From contig NZ_CP133089.1 in assembly GCF_030908405.1 (NCBI RefSeq), positions 992,001-1,056,000 of the forward strand: DNA of 64,000 nt. Direction: 5' to 3'. The notes beneath the pieces were generated by a model. That model was not told where the DNA came from. It made no database searches and worked only from the letters and a program-made list of their open reading frames with translations. The number at the start of each line of letters is the position of its first letter. Within the stretch, counting starts at the first letter, position 1. Shown one piece after another: positions 24,512 to 34,477 of this stretch. Source of the stretch: Aminobacterium sp. MB27-C1 (GTDB lineage: Bacteria; Synergistota; Synergistia; Synergistales; Aminobacteriaceae). Made by a program: the position numbers and the translations under genes.

Positions 24512-25510
24512 ATGTCAGTTCCAGAACGTAATCTGGCTCTTGAACTTGTTCGCGGAACAGAGGCAGCGGCAATGGCTGCTGGCCGTTGGATGGGGCGGGG
24601 CGATAAAAACGCTGCTGACGGAGCGGCTGTTACTGCGATGCGTTATATGCTTAACACTATTGCTATGGATGGCGTAGTTGTCATAGGCGAGGGAGAAAAA
24701 GACGAGGCTCCCATGCTTTTTAATGGGGAACGTTTGGGAACAGGGGTCTCCCCTGAGGTCGATATAGCTGTAGATCCAATTGACGGCACACGCTTAACGG
24801 CAATGGGACTTCCTGGTGCAATCAGCGTAGTGGCTCTTTCTGAAAAGGGGACAATGTATAATCCCAAAAATATCTTTTATATGAACAAGCTTGCTACGGG
24901 GCCTGATGCAGCCGACGTTATTGATATAGAAGCACCTATAGAAGATAATATTAAGAGAGTGGCTGAAAAGAAATCCAAATCTGTCGGTGATGTTACTGTC
25001 GTTGTGCTAGACCGTCCACGACATGATGAAGTTAAAACTCGAATTCGTCAAATAGGGGCACGCATAAAGATGATTCCTGATGGAGATGTAGCAGGCGCTC
25101 TCCTTACATGCAAGGAGCAAGGTGGAGCCGATCTTCTTGTGGGAATAGGTGGATCTCCTGAAGCAGTCATTACTGCCTGTGCCATCAAATGTCTTGGTGG
25201 AAATATGCAATGTAAACTTTGGACGAGAGATGAAAAGGAAGCAGAAGAGAGCAGAGCTTTAGGACTTGATCTCGACGCTGTACTTACTCTTGATGATCTT
25301 GTTAAGGGTGACAATGTCTTTTTCGCTGCTACCGGCGTAACAGATGGAGATTTTCTTAAAGGTGTTCGTTATGAAGGCCGGCGTATTCGTACTTTTTCAA
25401 TGGTTATGCGTTCGAAAAGCGGAACGGTACGCTATATAGAGGCTGTACATCATCCTAAAAAATTATGTACGATCAGTGGTATCGATTACGCTCCTGAATG
25501 TGAAGCATAA
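24512..25510 (+). CDS. glpX: Fructose-1,6-bisphosphatase, class II
   Basis: GlpX removes the 1-phosphate of fructose 1,6-bisphosphate in gluconeogenesis, which suits an organism growing on amino acids. The 332-residue product has the metal and substrate motifs GEGEKDEAPML, DPIDGTRL and GDVAGAL, and LLVGIGGSPEAV. An AGGAGG site precedes the ATG. A strong terminator follows the stop, shared with hypF. Confidence 0.95.
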   Translation: MSVPERNLALELVRGTEAAAMAAGRWMGRGDKNAADGAAVTAMRYMLNTIAMDGVVVIGEGEKDEAPMLFNGERLGTGVSPEVDIAVDPIDGTRLTAMGLPGAISVVALSEKGTMYNPKNIFYMNKLATGPDAADVIDIEAPIEDNIKRVAEKKSKSVGDVTVVVLDRPRHDEVKTRIRQIGARIKMIPDGDVAGALLTCKEQGGADLLVGIGGSPEAVITACAIKCLGGNMQCKLWTRDEKEAEESRALGLDLDAVLTLDDLVKGDNVFFAATGVTDGDFLKGVRYEGRRIRTFSMVMRSKSGTVRYIEAVHHPKKLCTISGIDYAPECEA

Positions 25511-25518
25511 AATTAAGA

Positions 25519-25557
25519 AAGAGAGGTCGCTTTTTGAAAGCGACCTCTCTTATTTTT
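25519..25557. terminator. Bidirectional terminator between glpX and hypF
   Basis: A 15-base-pair perfect stem (25519-25533 with 25537-25551) with a three-base loop is followed by a T run on the plus strand. The stem overlaps the hypF stop codon on the minus strand, and A-rich sequence at 25511-25520 provides weaker T residues there. Confidence 0.9.
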
Positions 25558-27826
25558 CTCCCCATCGGGCCAAACCTAAAGCTGCCTGTCCGACAGAAAT
25601 ATTTTCATCATTAGGAGAGAGTAAATGGTGGGTAAGTGGTTTTAGACCTCTTTGCTTAAGATATGAGACAGTTAAGGCAAGAAGCCTTTTGTTTTGCCAT
25701 ACTCCTCCAGAAAGAGCTACATGTTTAATTCCAGTCTTTTGGGATAATAATTGGCACATTTCAGCTGTCCAATAGGCTATGCCTCCATGGAAAGCAGCGG
25801 CAAGAACTTTTTTTGAATGTAACGAACGATTGCTCATCATCCATTTAACCATTGGACGCCAATCCAGATAAAGGAATCCTTCTTTTTCGAAAATTTTAAA
25901 AGGAGCACTCCCGCTCCCGTATGATTGAGATTCAAGCTCCATAGCTGCTTGCCCGTCGTATGTAATTTCCGTGCAAAATCCGAGAAGGGCCGATATCCCA
26001 TCGAAAAACCGTCCACATGAAGTTGTGACTGGTGATTCGTCCATAATAATTAACTGACTCTGCAAGCGATTCTTCATTTCTGGCCAAATAGAAGAACCTA
26101 ACGATAGAGCCTCTTCTTTTCCTATCGTATGTGCCAAGAGCGCCAATCCGTATCGCCACGGTTCCAAAACGGCTTTTTCTCCTCCAGGAAGGTTACAAGG
26201 AAGGAGTGAACCTTTTCTTTGATAGTGCATGAGATCACCGATAAGAAACTCGCCACCCCAGATTGTTCCATCTTCACCGTAGCCTGTTCCATCGAAAATG
26301 GCCCCTATTGCAGGTTCTTCAAAACGATTTTCGAGAAGGCAAGCAGCCATATGGGCATAATGATGTTGAACTCCCAAAGTTTCTTTAAATGTTTCTTTAA
26401 CTATATCTTTGGCCAAGTAACCAGAAAGATACTGAGGATGAAGATCATAAACGAGATATTGCGGGTGTAAATTGTAAAGCTTAAGGAAATGGCGTAACGC
26501 TCGTTTGTAATATTCGACTGTTCCTATTTGTTTCAAATCACCTAGATATTGCCCTGGAAATATAGTTCGATCCTGGGTCAAAGTAAAGGTTGACTTCATT
26601 TCTGCTCCAGCTGCTAATATGACAGGTCCTTTATTAAGGGCAGTGAGAGGAATGGGAACAAATCCCCTCGCTCTGCGTATGAGAATGTAATCTCGCCCTT
26701 GCGATGCGATTACAGAATCGTCTATGGCCATATGAATATCTCTGTTATGCATGAGAAATATGTCTGCGAGGCCAGATAATGATGAAAGTGCATCATCATT
26801 TTTTGAAATAATAGGAGCATCGCTCATATTGGCACTTGTCATAATAAGAGCATCAAATTTTTCGAACAACAAGTGGTGAAGAGGTGTGTATGGAAGCATG
26901 ATACCCAATGTGTTTTGTTGTGGAGCGACGAGGGGAGAGAGCCGCGTGTTTTTTCTTATAGGGCAAAGTACGATAGGTCTTTTTGATGATGTGAGAATTT
27001 TTTCAGCGGTGTTCGTAAGATGAACCAATTGCTTGGCTACTCGTACATTAGCGACCATAAGAGCAAAAGGCTTATCCTTTCTGTTTTTTCGCTCTCTCAT
27101 TCGCCTCACAGCCTCATCATTGAAAGGGTCGCAGGCGAGATGGAAGCCGCCTAATCCCTTGATAGCAGCTGTCTTGCCTTCTTTCAAAAATGAGCAGCAT
27201 TTTAAAAGAGCTTCTTCACCTTGTGCAAGAGTGGTGTTTATATGGTCTGTAAGCCATAGCGATGGACCACAGTCGAAGCATGCGTTGGGTTGGGCGTGAT
27301 AACGGCGATTTGAAGATGTTGTATATTCCCCCGTGCACGTATCACACATTGTAAAGTGACTCATCGTTGTTAACGGCCTGTCATAAGGTAAATCTTGTAT
27401 AATTGTGTATCGGGGGCCACAGTTCGTACAGTTTATAAATGGATGTCTATATCTTCGATTTTCAGGGTCTCTCATTTCACGAAGACAATCGTCACATGTG
27501 GCGATATCTGGCGGAATAAGCACCCGCTGGTGTTCTAGCCGAAGACTTTTCTCTATGATAAAACTTTCCGTTGTTTCCGCTGTGCTTGTTTCTTGAGAAA
27601 TATATTCTATTGATGAGATATGCGAGGCGTCTGGTTTCTCTTCTTGTAGTCGAGAGATATACTTCTGTATTTGCTCGATAGATCCCTTAAGCTTTATAAC
27701 GACACCGTCAGAAGTATTTTTAACAGAACCACCTAGTCCCATTTCTTCTGCAAGTCGAGCACAAAAAGGGCGGAATCCTACTCCTTGAACTATTCCTGTT
27801 ACAAGAAAGGTCGCGATATTGAGCAT
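25550..27826 (-). CDS. hypF: Carbamoyltransferase HypF, NiFe-hydrogenase maturation
   Basis: HypF activates carbamoyl phosphate and passes the carbamoyl group to HypE, making the cyanide ligands of NiFe hydrogenase. The 758-residue product has, in order: an acylphosphatase domain (GIVQGVGFRPF), zinc fingers (CDDCLREM, CTNCGPRYT, CDTCTGEY, CFDCGPSL), a YrdC-like domain (IKGLGGFHLACD), and a C-terminal Kae1-like domain (HHYAHMAACL, FDGTGYGEDGTIWGGEFL, ALSGGVWQNK). The ATG complementary to 27824-27826 has GGAGG seven bases upstream; a longer frame to 27913 would add 29 unsupported residues. Other hyp and hydrogenase genes are absent here but should exist in the genome. Confidence 0.96.
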   Translation of the reverse strand: MLNIATFLVTGIVQGVGFRPFCARLAEEMGLGGSVKNTSDGVVIKLKGSIEQIQKYISRLQEEKPDASHISSIEYISQETSTAETTESFIIEKSLRLEHQRVLIPPDIATCDDCLREMRDPENRRYRHPFINCTNCGPRYTIIQDLPYDRPLTTMSHFTMCDTCTGEYTTSSNRRYHAQPNACFDCGPSLWLTDHINTTLAQGEEALLKCCSFLKEGKTAAIKGLGGFHLACDPFNDEAVRRMRERKNRKDKPFALMVANVRVAKQLVHLTNTAEKILTSSKRPIVLCPIRKNTRLSPLVAPQQNTLGIMLPYTPLHHLLFEKFDALIMTSANMSDAPIISKNDDALSSLSGLADIFLMHNRDIHMAIDDSVIASQGRDYILIRRARGFVPIPLTALNKGPVILAAGAEMKSTFTLTQDRTIFPGQYLGDLKQIGTVEYYKRALRHFLKLYNLHPQYLVYDLHPQYLSGYLAKDIVKETFKETLGVQHHYAHMAACLLENRFEEPAIGAIFDGTGYGEDGTIWGGEFLIGDLMHYQRKGSLLPCNLPGGEKAVLEPWRYGLALLAHTIGKEEALSLGSSIWPEMKNRLQSQLIIMDESPVTTSCGRFFDGISALLGFCTEITYDGQAAMELESQSYGSGSAPFKIFEKEGFLYLDWRPMVKWMMSNRSLHSKKVLAAAFHGGIAYWTAEMCQLLSQKTGIKHVALSGGVWQNKRLLALTVSYLKQRGLKPLTHHLLSPNDENISVGQAALGLARWGEK

Positions 27827-27863
27827 TGACAAACCTCCGTTCACAAGGCATTTTAAAACATAG

Positions 27864-27885
27864 TAAGCTCTACTACAAGAGCTTA
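27864..27885. repeat. Inverted repeat between hypF and cobO
   Basis: TAAGCTCT (27864-27871) and AGAGCTTA (27878-27885) form a perfect 8-base inverted repeat with a six-base spacer in the 85-base divergent region. A weak hypF promoter on the minus strand (TTGTAG, 17 bases, TAAAAT) overlaps it, so an operator is possible. A chance hairpin in the cobO leader is the alternative. Confidence 0.35.
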
Positions 27886-27911
27886 TAAGAGATAAAGGAG
27901 ACGAGTACTCC

Positions 27912-28448
27912 ATGAATGAAAATAATGAAAAATTACGGTTGGTCCATATTTATATGGGAAACGGAAAAGGCAAAACCACAGCAGCTTTAGGTTTGGCTAT
28001 TCGAGCTGTTGGGTGGAAGATGAAGGTCGGAATTATTCAGTTCATGAAAGGGTGGCCTCAATATGGAGAGCTCACCAGTTTATCCCGTTTTCCTGAAATA
28101 AAGCTTATTCAGACGGGACGTCCCGATTTTGTCGATAAAAAAGCTCCTCTACAGATCGATATTGACGAAGCGCATCGTGGTCTTGTAATTGCAAGAGAAT
28201 GGGTAGAAAAAGGACTTTTTGATCTTGTGATTCTTGACGAAATTAACGTTGCGCTTGATTATGAGCTTATTGAATTGAAAGATGTTATCTCGCTTCTACA
28301 GAAACGTTCATCACATGTAGAATTAGTTCTTACCGGGCGAAATCCTCCTAAAGATTTGCTTCCCTATGCTGATTTGATTACAGAGATGAAAGAAATTCGT
28401 CATCCATACACAAAAGGAATACTTGGTCGAAAAGGTTTTGATTACTGA
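27912..28448 (+). CDS. cobO: Cob(I)yrinic acid a,c-diamide adenosyltransferase
   Basis: CobO/BtuR-type enzymes attach the adenosyl group to reduced corrinoids, giving coenzyme B12. The 178-residue product has the P-loop GNGKGKTTAALG near the start (residues 16-27), IIQFMKGW, and a late VILDEINVALDYELI and LTGRNPP, all characteristic. It lies divergent from hypF and overlaps the P-ATPase gene by one base. No other cobalamin genes and no riboswitch are seen here. Confidence 0.94.
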   Translation: MNENNEKLRLVHIYMGNGKGKTTAALGLAIRAVGWKMKVGIIQFMKGWPQYGELTSLSRFPEIKLIQTGRPDFVDKKAPLQIDIDEAHRGLVIAREWVEKGLFDLVILDEINVALDYELIELKDVISLLQKRSSHVELVLTGRNPPKDLLPYADLITEMKEIRHPYTKGILGRKGFDY

Positions 28449-30979
28449 TGAAAATTCTTCCATATGCCGTACCTATTGAGGAAATGGAAAAAGAATTTGG
28501 AGCTCGTCTTCAAGAAGGATTTTCAACGGAAGAGGCTACTGCGGCCTTAGAAAAATATGGAAGAAATATTTTAGAAGAGACAGAGGTTATTCCTTGGTGG
28601 AAAATATTCTTCCGCCAATTTACAACTCCTATGGTTTATTTGCTGTCAGTAGCGGCTATTATAAGCTTCTTGATGAGAGAGAATCTAGATGGAAGTGCCA
28701 TTATAGCTGTTATAACAATAAATGGAATTATAGGATTTCTGACTGAGTATAGAGCAGAAAGGGCTTTGCAAGCCTTGAAATCCATGACATCCCCTCATTG
28801 TCGCGTCTTGAGAAATGGAGTTGTTGCTCAAATTTCCTCTATGGATGTAGTTCCAGGAGATATTTTGTTACTTGAGGCAGGAGATGTGGTTCCTGCAGAT
28901 GGACGCCTTTTTAAAATTTCAAATTTTATGGTGAACGAAGCGACCCTTACTGGAGAGTCTCTGCCTGTTGAAAAAGATACAAACCCTTTACCAGCAAAGA
29001 CGCTTCTTGCTGACCGCAAAAATTCTGTCTATGCTGGAACAAGCGTTGTGAAAGGAACAGCACAGGCGGTTGTCGCCCATACAGGAATGGAGACGGAAAT
29101 AGGGCGCATCGGGAAAATGCTTCAACATGTCAATGTACAATCTACTCCTTTAGAAGAACGTTTGGCTGCTTTCAGTCAATTTCTTATCTGGGTGACTTTA
29201 GGTGTTGCTTTTCTTGTTATTGGAATAGGCATGATACAAGGCAGAGATTTTATTAGAATGCTTGAAACGGGCATAGCTCTGGCCGTAGCCGCTGTGCCTG
29301 AAGGTTTGCCCTTTGTTGCTACCATGACATTAGCCCTTGGTGTGCATAGAATGGCTAAAGTAAACGCACTTGTTCGTAATTTGGCTTCAGTCGAGACACT
29401 GGGATCGACAACTGTTATTTGTACAGATAAAACGGGAACACTTACCATGAATAATATGACTGTTCGGGAAATTGCTCTGTCTCATCCTAGTGCCCGATCC
29501 ATTTTTTTACAGACGGCAGTTCTTTGTAATGATGCAGTGCTTTCTGATGATAAAGGCATAGGAGATCCCATGGAAGTGGCTCTTTTGCGCTATGCAGGTG
29601 AAGAGGCACTTTCGTTGCGAAAAATTTTGCCTCGTATTAAAGAAGAACCTTTCGATTCAGAGACAATGAGAATGGTTACGTGGCACAAAACGGGAGTTGC
29701 CGTTAAAGGAGCTCCGGAGCGCATCCTTGAAGATGTTAAGCAAATCTTTACAGAGAAAGGGATACAATCTATCTCTGGTGAGATGCGCGAAAAATGGAAT
29801 AGAGAAATTTACGGACTTGCTTCTCGAGGCATGAGGACGATTGCATTTGCTTGGGGCAAATCTCTCGATGACCTTATCTTTTTAGGAGTTGCTGGAATAG
29901 ATGATCCACCTCGGGAGGAAGTTCCTGAAGCTGTTGCTCTTTGCCATCAAGCGGGAATACACGTTATTATGATTACGGGAGACCATCTTTCCACTGCACA
30001 GGCTATTGCACGTGAGATCGGAATTTCAAAAGATGAAAGATCTTCTGCTCTTGTGGGAAGTGAACTTGAACAAATATCAGAGGAAGAACTAGCAGCTAGG
30101 TCCCGAAAAATATCTGTTGTGGCCAGGGTTGCACCAGAACACAAACTTAAAATTGTCAGAGGGCTTCAAAAAGCGGGAGAAGTTGTTGCTATGACGGGAG
30201 ACGGAGTCAATGATGCAGTGGCCTTAAAACAAGCTGATGTCGGTGTAGCAATGGGGATACAGGGAACCGAAGTAAGCAAAGAAGCATCTGATATTATTTT
30301 GCAAGATGATCGATTTAATACTATAGTAGAGGCCGTTAAAGAAGGCCGGCGTATTTTTGATAACATTAGGAAGGCCATCCTTTTCTTGCTTTGTTGCAAT
30401 TTGAGTGAGGTTTTAACTGTTTTTTTAGGTATTTTGTTGAAGTTGCCAGCTCTCCTTATCCCTCTTCAGATTTTATGGATTAATTTGGTAACAGATGTTG
30501 TGCCAGCGTTGGCTTTATCTCTTGATAGTGCCGAGCCGGATATAATGTATCGAAAGCCAAAAAGCAGAAGCGAGGATATTATTACCCGACAACATAAAAA
30601 AGAAATAATTTTTTATGGACTTCTTATTACAATGGGTGTTTTTGCAGCGTATTACTGGTCTCTTTGGTATCATAAAGAAGACTTTGTGCGAGCAACAGAG
30701 ATGAGTTTTCATACTTTAGTGTTAGCTCAGCTGTTTTTCGTTTTAAGTGTAAGAAAACATAGTTTTGTGCAGTATCCGTCTCAACTTTGGCAAAATAAAT
30801 GGCTTTTGGCAGGAATTTGTTTTTCAGGCGCGTTACAGTGTGTAATTACCTATATACCTCTTTTCCAAGAGGTTCTGCGTATAGTTCCTCTTAATATAGA
30901 GGAGTGGGGGATTGTGATTTGTGCAGCTCTTATCCCTACTATGATTGCTCAAATTCGCAAGTTAGTCGTTAAATTCTAG
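28448..30979 (+). CDS. Calcium-type (P2A) cation-transporting P-ATPase
   Basis: P-type ATPases pump cations using a phosphorylated aspartate. The 843-residue product has TGES in the actuator domain, the phosphorylation motif ICTDKTGTLT (Asp327), and the hinge TGDGVNDAVALKQADVG. Calcium-site residues of SERCA pumps are preserved by eye: Glu in PEGLP (helix 4), Asn and Glu in CNLSEVL (helix 5), and Asn, Thr and Asp in NLVTDVVPALAL (helix 6). The end has four hydrophobic segments. Calcium, or manganese, export is likely; no regulator is adjacent. It may be transcribed with cobO and mnmA. Confidence 0.9.
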   Translation: MKILPYAVPIEEMEKEFGARLQEGFSTEEATAALEKYGRNILEETEVIPWWKIFFRQFTTPMVYLLSVAAIISFLMRENLDGSAIIAVITINGIIGFLTEYRAERALQALKSMTSPHCRVLRNGVVAQISSMDVVPGDILLLEAGDVVPADGRLFKISNFMVNEATLTGESLPVEKDTNPLPAKTLLADRKNSVYAGTSVVKGTAQAVVAHTGMETEIGRIGKMLQHVNVQSTPLEERLAAFSQFLIWVTLGVAFLVIGIGMIQGRDFIRMLETGIALAVAAVPEGLPFVATMTLALGVHRMAKVNALVRNLASVETLGSTTVICTDKTGTLTMNNMTVREIALSHPSARSIFLQTAVLCNDAVLSDDKGIGDPMEVALLRYAGEEALSLRKILPRIKEEPFDSETMRMVTWHKTGVAVKGAPERILEDVKQIFTEKGIQSISGEMREKWNREIYGLASRGMRTIAFAWGKSLDDLIFLGVAGIDDPPREEVPEAVALCHQAGIHVIMITGDHLSTAQAIAREIGISKDERSSALVGSELEQISEEELAARSRKISVVARVAPEHKLKIVRGLQKAGEVVAMTGDGVNDAVALKQADVGVAMGIQGTEVSKEASDIILQDDRFNTIVEAVKEGRRIFDNIRKAILFLLCCNLSEVLTVFLGILLKLPALLIPLQILWINLVTDVVPALALSLDSAEPDIMYRKPKSRSEDIITRQHKKEIIFYGLLITMGVFAAYYWSLWYHKEDFVRATEMSFHTLVLAQLFFVLSVRKHSFVQYPSQLWQNKWLLAGICFSGALQCVITYIPLFQEVLRIVPLNIEEWGIVICAALIPTMIAQIRKLVVKF

Positions 30980-30987
30980 GTGATATT

Positions 30988-32049
30988 ATGGTGAAAAAGG
31001 TACTTGTAGGCATGAGTGGCGGTATTGATAGTGCCGTTACATCCTTACTTCTCAAAAAAGAAGGATACGATATAACCGGCCTCTTTTTAACTCTTTCGGG
31101 GCCAGATGATTCTAGTGCGCAACAACAAGCGAAAGAGCTTGCTCAGAAGCTGAACATTGATTTTGAGATTTTTGATGGAAGGAATTTTTTTTCAAACAAT
31201 GTCATAACTGAGATCCTTTCTGAATATCAGGAAGGGCGAACTCCCAATCCCTGCGTATTATGTAATCCTTCTGTAAAGTTCAAACTTCTTTTCTCTGTTG
31301 CAAAAGAGAGAGGGATTCCGTATGTAGCAACGGGTCATTATGCGCAAATAGTGAAGAATGGCGATAAATATTGCATCTCGCGCGGAGTTGATGAGAGAAA
31401 AGATCAAAGTTATATGTTATATCGTCTTCCTCAAGAATGGTTGCCTTTTATTATCTTCCCATTAGGGTCTTTGCGAAAGACGGATGTTCGAGAATTAGCG
31501 AAACAAAGTTTTCCTTCGTGGATTGTTCAGAAACAAGAAAGTCAGGACGTGTGTTTTGCTCCCCAAGGGTTGGCTGATTTTTTAATGGGTCGTTTAGACC
31601 GTCGAACATGCAGATCTGGTTCTATAGTTGATGAAAAGGGAAGAACAATTGGCGAACATCAAGGTCTTTGGCGTTATACTATAGGGCAACGTAAAGGGTT
31701 GGGATTGCCTAACGGACCTTGGTTTGTTATAGCTAAAGATATGAAGAAAAATGTTTTACATGTTTCCCGTAACAACGATATATCTTTATTGCGAATACGT
31801 TGCCAAAATCCTGTTTTCCATTGCACAATGAATAATGAAACAGTTTATATGGCGGAGCACAGATATCGAACTCATCCATTCCCTGTAGTTTTAGAAAGGC
31901 AGACTGAAGAGTTTTTCGAAGTTCGATCTTTAGAAAAGGGAGGACCAGTTGTGGCTCCAGGACAATCTTTAGTTTTGTATAATAAAAATATTGTATGTGG
32001 TGGTGGAATTATTATTTCATCAGAGGAGGTGCCCCATGTCAGTGAATAA
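30988..32049 (+). CDS. mnmA: tRNA-specific 2-thiouridylase MnmA
   Basis: MnmA adds sulfur to uridine 34 of tRNAs for Lys, Glu and Gln. The 353-residue product has the PP-loop GMSGGIDSAV, the first catalytic cysteine in NPCVLCN, the second in ESQDVCFAP, and GLWRYTIGQRKGLG. The last 14 bases overlap the Lon-like gene, whose ribosome site lies inside mnmA. Confidence 0.96.
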   Translation: MVKKVLVGMSGGIDSAVTSLLLKKEGYDITGLFLTLSGPDDSSAQQQAKELAQKLNIDFEIFDGRNFFSNNVITEILSEYQEGRTPNPCVLCNPSVKFKLLFSVAKERGIPYVATGHYAQIVKNGDKYCISRGVDERKDQSYMLYRLPQEWLPFIIFPLGSLRKTDVRELAKQSFPSWIVQKQESQDVCFAPQGLADFLMGRLDRRTCRSGSIVDEKGRTIGEHQGLWRYTIGQRKGLGLPNGPWFVIAKDMKKNVLHVSRNNDISLLRIRCQNPVFHCTMNNETVYMAEHRYRTHPFPVVLERQTEEFFEVRSLEKGGPVVAPGQSLVLYNKNIVCGGGIIISSEEVPHVSE

Positions 32050-34477
32050 TATGTACAAATTGCCTCTAGAAAAGTTGAGAAAAAGAACTGATATTAGCGC
32101 TCTTTCCTTTAAGACAACGGAAGAGATAGAGTGTCTTGAAAAGTTTATTGGACAAGAACGGGCAGTACGAGCAATTTCCTTTGGCTTAGCTGTTGATAGC
32201 AAAGGATACAATATATTTGTTTTGGGAAATCCTGGAAGCGGTAGAACCACCTATTCTCTTGAACGTCTTCGCGAATCTGCCAAAGAAAAAGCAGCACCTG
32301 ATGACTGGATTTATGTCTATAACTTTGATGATCCGAGTCGTCCTCTTGCGATCAATTTACCTGCAGGAAAAGGCAAAGAGATGGGCGCAGCCTTTAACGA
32401 GTTATTGGGAGAGCTCAAAGTAGCCATAAGCAAGGCTTTTGAAAAAAGCCAGTATGAAGATGCCAAAGCACAACTTGTTAAAAACTTTCAAGAGCAGGTT
32501 AATACGCTTATGGAAGATGTTCGGGCCTGGGCGACGGAGAAAGACTTTTCATTAAAAAGAACGCCACAGGGTTTTGTTAATATTCCTCTTATTGAGGAGA
32601 CAAGCGAAGAAGGCGAAACGACGAAAAGAGAGTTGCAGCAAGAGGAATTTGAGGCGCTTTCTGAGGAAAAGCAGAAAGCGCTGCAAGAAAAATCTGAAGA
32701 AATATCTCAGAGAACACTTGATACTTTGAGAAAGATTCGAGATCTTGAAAAAGCTCTTAAGGAAGAGATAGGAAAGCTCGAAGAAGAAATTTGCCGAACA
32801 GCTATTACTCCATATCTTCAAGATATTAAAGAAAAATATGGAACAACAGAAGTGCTTTGCAAATGGATAGATTCGTTAGCAGAAGATATTATTAGTAACT
32901 TTAATATATTTGTAGCTGCGGCTAAGGATGATTCTGCCGATATCGATTTTAATCGATATACTATCAATGTCTTTGTTGCAAACGATCCAGAAGATGGAGC
33001 TCCTGTCATTTGGGAAACAAACCCCACTTATTACAATTTGACAGGAAAAGTGGAATATGAAAGTAGACAAGGATATCTTTATACAGATTTTCATAAGATA
33101 GTAAGCGGTGCTTTCCAAAAAGCTAATGGGGGGTACCTCATTCTTGATGCAGAAAAAGTGCTTTTAAACTTCATGTCATGGGAGGCTCTAAAACGGGCAT
33201 TAAGAACGGGAGAGGCAACAATAGAAAATTTAGGTGAACAGTACGGAGCTATTCCGGTTTCTTCTCTCAGGCCCCAACCTATTCCTATCAATGTGAAGGT
33301 TGTTATGGTTGGAACACCCCTTCTATATGCTTTGTTGCAGTACTATGATCCAGAATTTCTTAAAATGTTCAAAATCAAGGCTGATTTTGACAGAGATATG
33401 CCTCGTACTCCTGAAGCGGAGCAACAGATGGCACAGTTTATTTGTGGTTTTGTTCGAAGAGAAGGGAAAATTCCGTTTTCTGTGGAGGCTGTAGCTGAAG
33501 TTATAGAGTGGGCAAGCCGTCTAGCCGAACATCAGAATCGAATAACTACGGAGTTTAATAAAATTATAGAAATTATTGTTGAGGCCACTGCGTGGGCCAA
33601 ATCGGAAAATGTCAGTCTTATAGAAGCTCGCCATGTCTATAAAGCAATCGAAGAAAAAAGGTTCCGTACTAATCTTATTCAGGAGCGCATTCAGCGAGCA
33701 TACGAAGAAGGAGTCATTACTATCCAGACAGAAGGAGCAGTGGTTGGACAGATCAACGCTCTTTCGGTCATAGATTTGCGAGACTATATGTTTGGTCACC
33801 CTTCCCGTATAACATCTAATGTCTATATGGGGCAAGAAGGAGTCGTCAACATAGAACGAGAAGTCAAGTTGACAGGCCCTATTCATAATAAGGGGCTTCT
33901 TATCCTTTCTAGTTATCTTGGAAGAAAGTATGCTCAGGATATGCCCCTTTCGCTTTCAGCACGAATTGCTTTTGAGCAAACGTATGGTGAAATTGATGGA
34001 GACAGTGCTTCTTCAACGGAACTTTATTGTTTACTATCTGCTCTTTCAGGCATTCCATTGCGCCAGGATATAGCTGTGACAGGGTCAGTAGATCAATTTG
34101 GTAATGTTCAGGCTATTGGCGGTGCTAACGAAAAGATTGAAGGATTTTTCCGCTATTGTAAGTTCCGAGGCCTGACAGGAACTCAAGGTGTTATGATCCC
34201 TGCACAAAATATTATTCATCTCATGCTTAATCAGGAAGTGCTGGATGCGGTGGAAGAAGGACAGTTCCATATTTGGGCAGTAAGTAGCATTGATCAGGGA
34301 ATTGAAATTCTAACGGGGAAACAAGCTGGAATTCCAGATGAAAATGGTGTGTATCCCGAAGATAGCATTCATTTCCTTGTAAAAAAACAGCTTGAATCTT
34401 GGATGGAAAAAGCTGCAAAACTTAAGAAAAAATATGGTGTGTCTTCTGAAAATGAGCAAAATGCAAAAAAAGAATAA
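32036..34477 (+). CDS. Lon-like ATP-dependent protease (AAA_32 type, YcbZ/LonH-like)
   Basis: The 813-residue product joins an unusual AAA module to a Lon protease domain. The P-loop is GNPGSGRTTYSL (residues about 55-65, Arg in place of Lys). Residues 110-270 include a long coiled-coil insert rich in Glu/Lys. The Lon active site has Ser657 in DGDSASS and Lys700 in NEKIEG, the same 43-residue spacing as in E. coli Lon. The ATG at 32036 follows GAGGAGGTG; an upstream ATG at 31991 lies in mnmA and is rejected. Such proteins, related to E. coli YcbZ, lack the Lon N domain; their substrates are unknown. The last 26 bases overlap the endonuclease gene. Confidence 0.88.
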   Translation: MSVNNMYKLPLEKLRKRTDISALSFKTTEEIECLEKFIGQERAVRAISFGLAVDSKGYNIFVLGNPGSGRTTYSLERLRESAKEKAAPDDWIYVYNFDDPSRPLAINLPAGKGKEMGAAFNELLGELKVAISKAFEKSQYEDAKAQLVKNFQEQVNTLMEDVRAWATEKDFSLKRTPQGFVNIPLIEETSEEGETTKRELQQEEFEALSEEKQKALQEKSEEISQRTLDTLRKIRDLEKALKEEIGKLEEEICRTAITPYLQDIKEKYGTTEVLCKWIDSLAEDIISNFNIFVAAAKDDSADIDFNRYTINVFVANDPEDGAPVIWETNPTYYNLTGKVEYESRQGYLYTDFHKIVSGAFQKANGGYLILDAEKVLLNFMSWEALKRALRTGEATIENLGEQYGAIPVSSLRPQPIPINVKVVMVGTPLLYALLQYYDPEFLKMFKIKADFDRDMPRTPEAEQQMAQFICGFVRREGKIPFSVEAVAEVIEWASRLAEHQNRITTEFNKIIEIIVEATAWAKSENVSLIEARHVYKAIEEKRFRTNLIQERIQRAYEEGVITIQTEGAVVGQINALSVIDLRDYMFGHPSRITSNVYMGQEGVVNIEREVKLTGPIHNKGLLILSSYLGRKYAQDMPLSLSARIAFEQTYGEIDGDSASSTELYCLLSALSGIPLRQDIAVTGSVDQFGNVQAIGGANEKIEGFFRYCKFRGLTGTQGVMIPAQNIIHLMLNQEVLDAVEEGQFHIWAVSSIDQGIEILTGKQAGIPDENGVYPEDSIHFLVKKQLESWMEKAAKLKKKYGVSSENEQNAKKE

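Noticed and set aside
27827-27911. Cobalamin riboswitch before cobO
   Set aside because: Only 85 bases separate hypF and cobO, too short for the element, and no B12-box sequence is seen.
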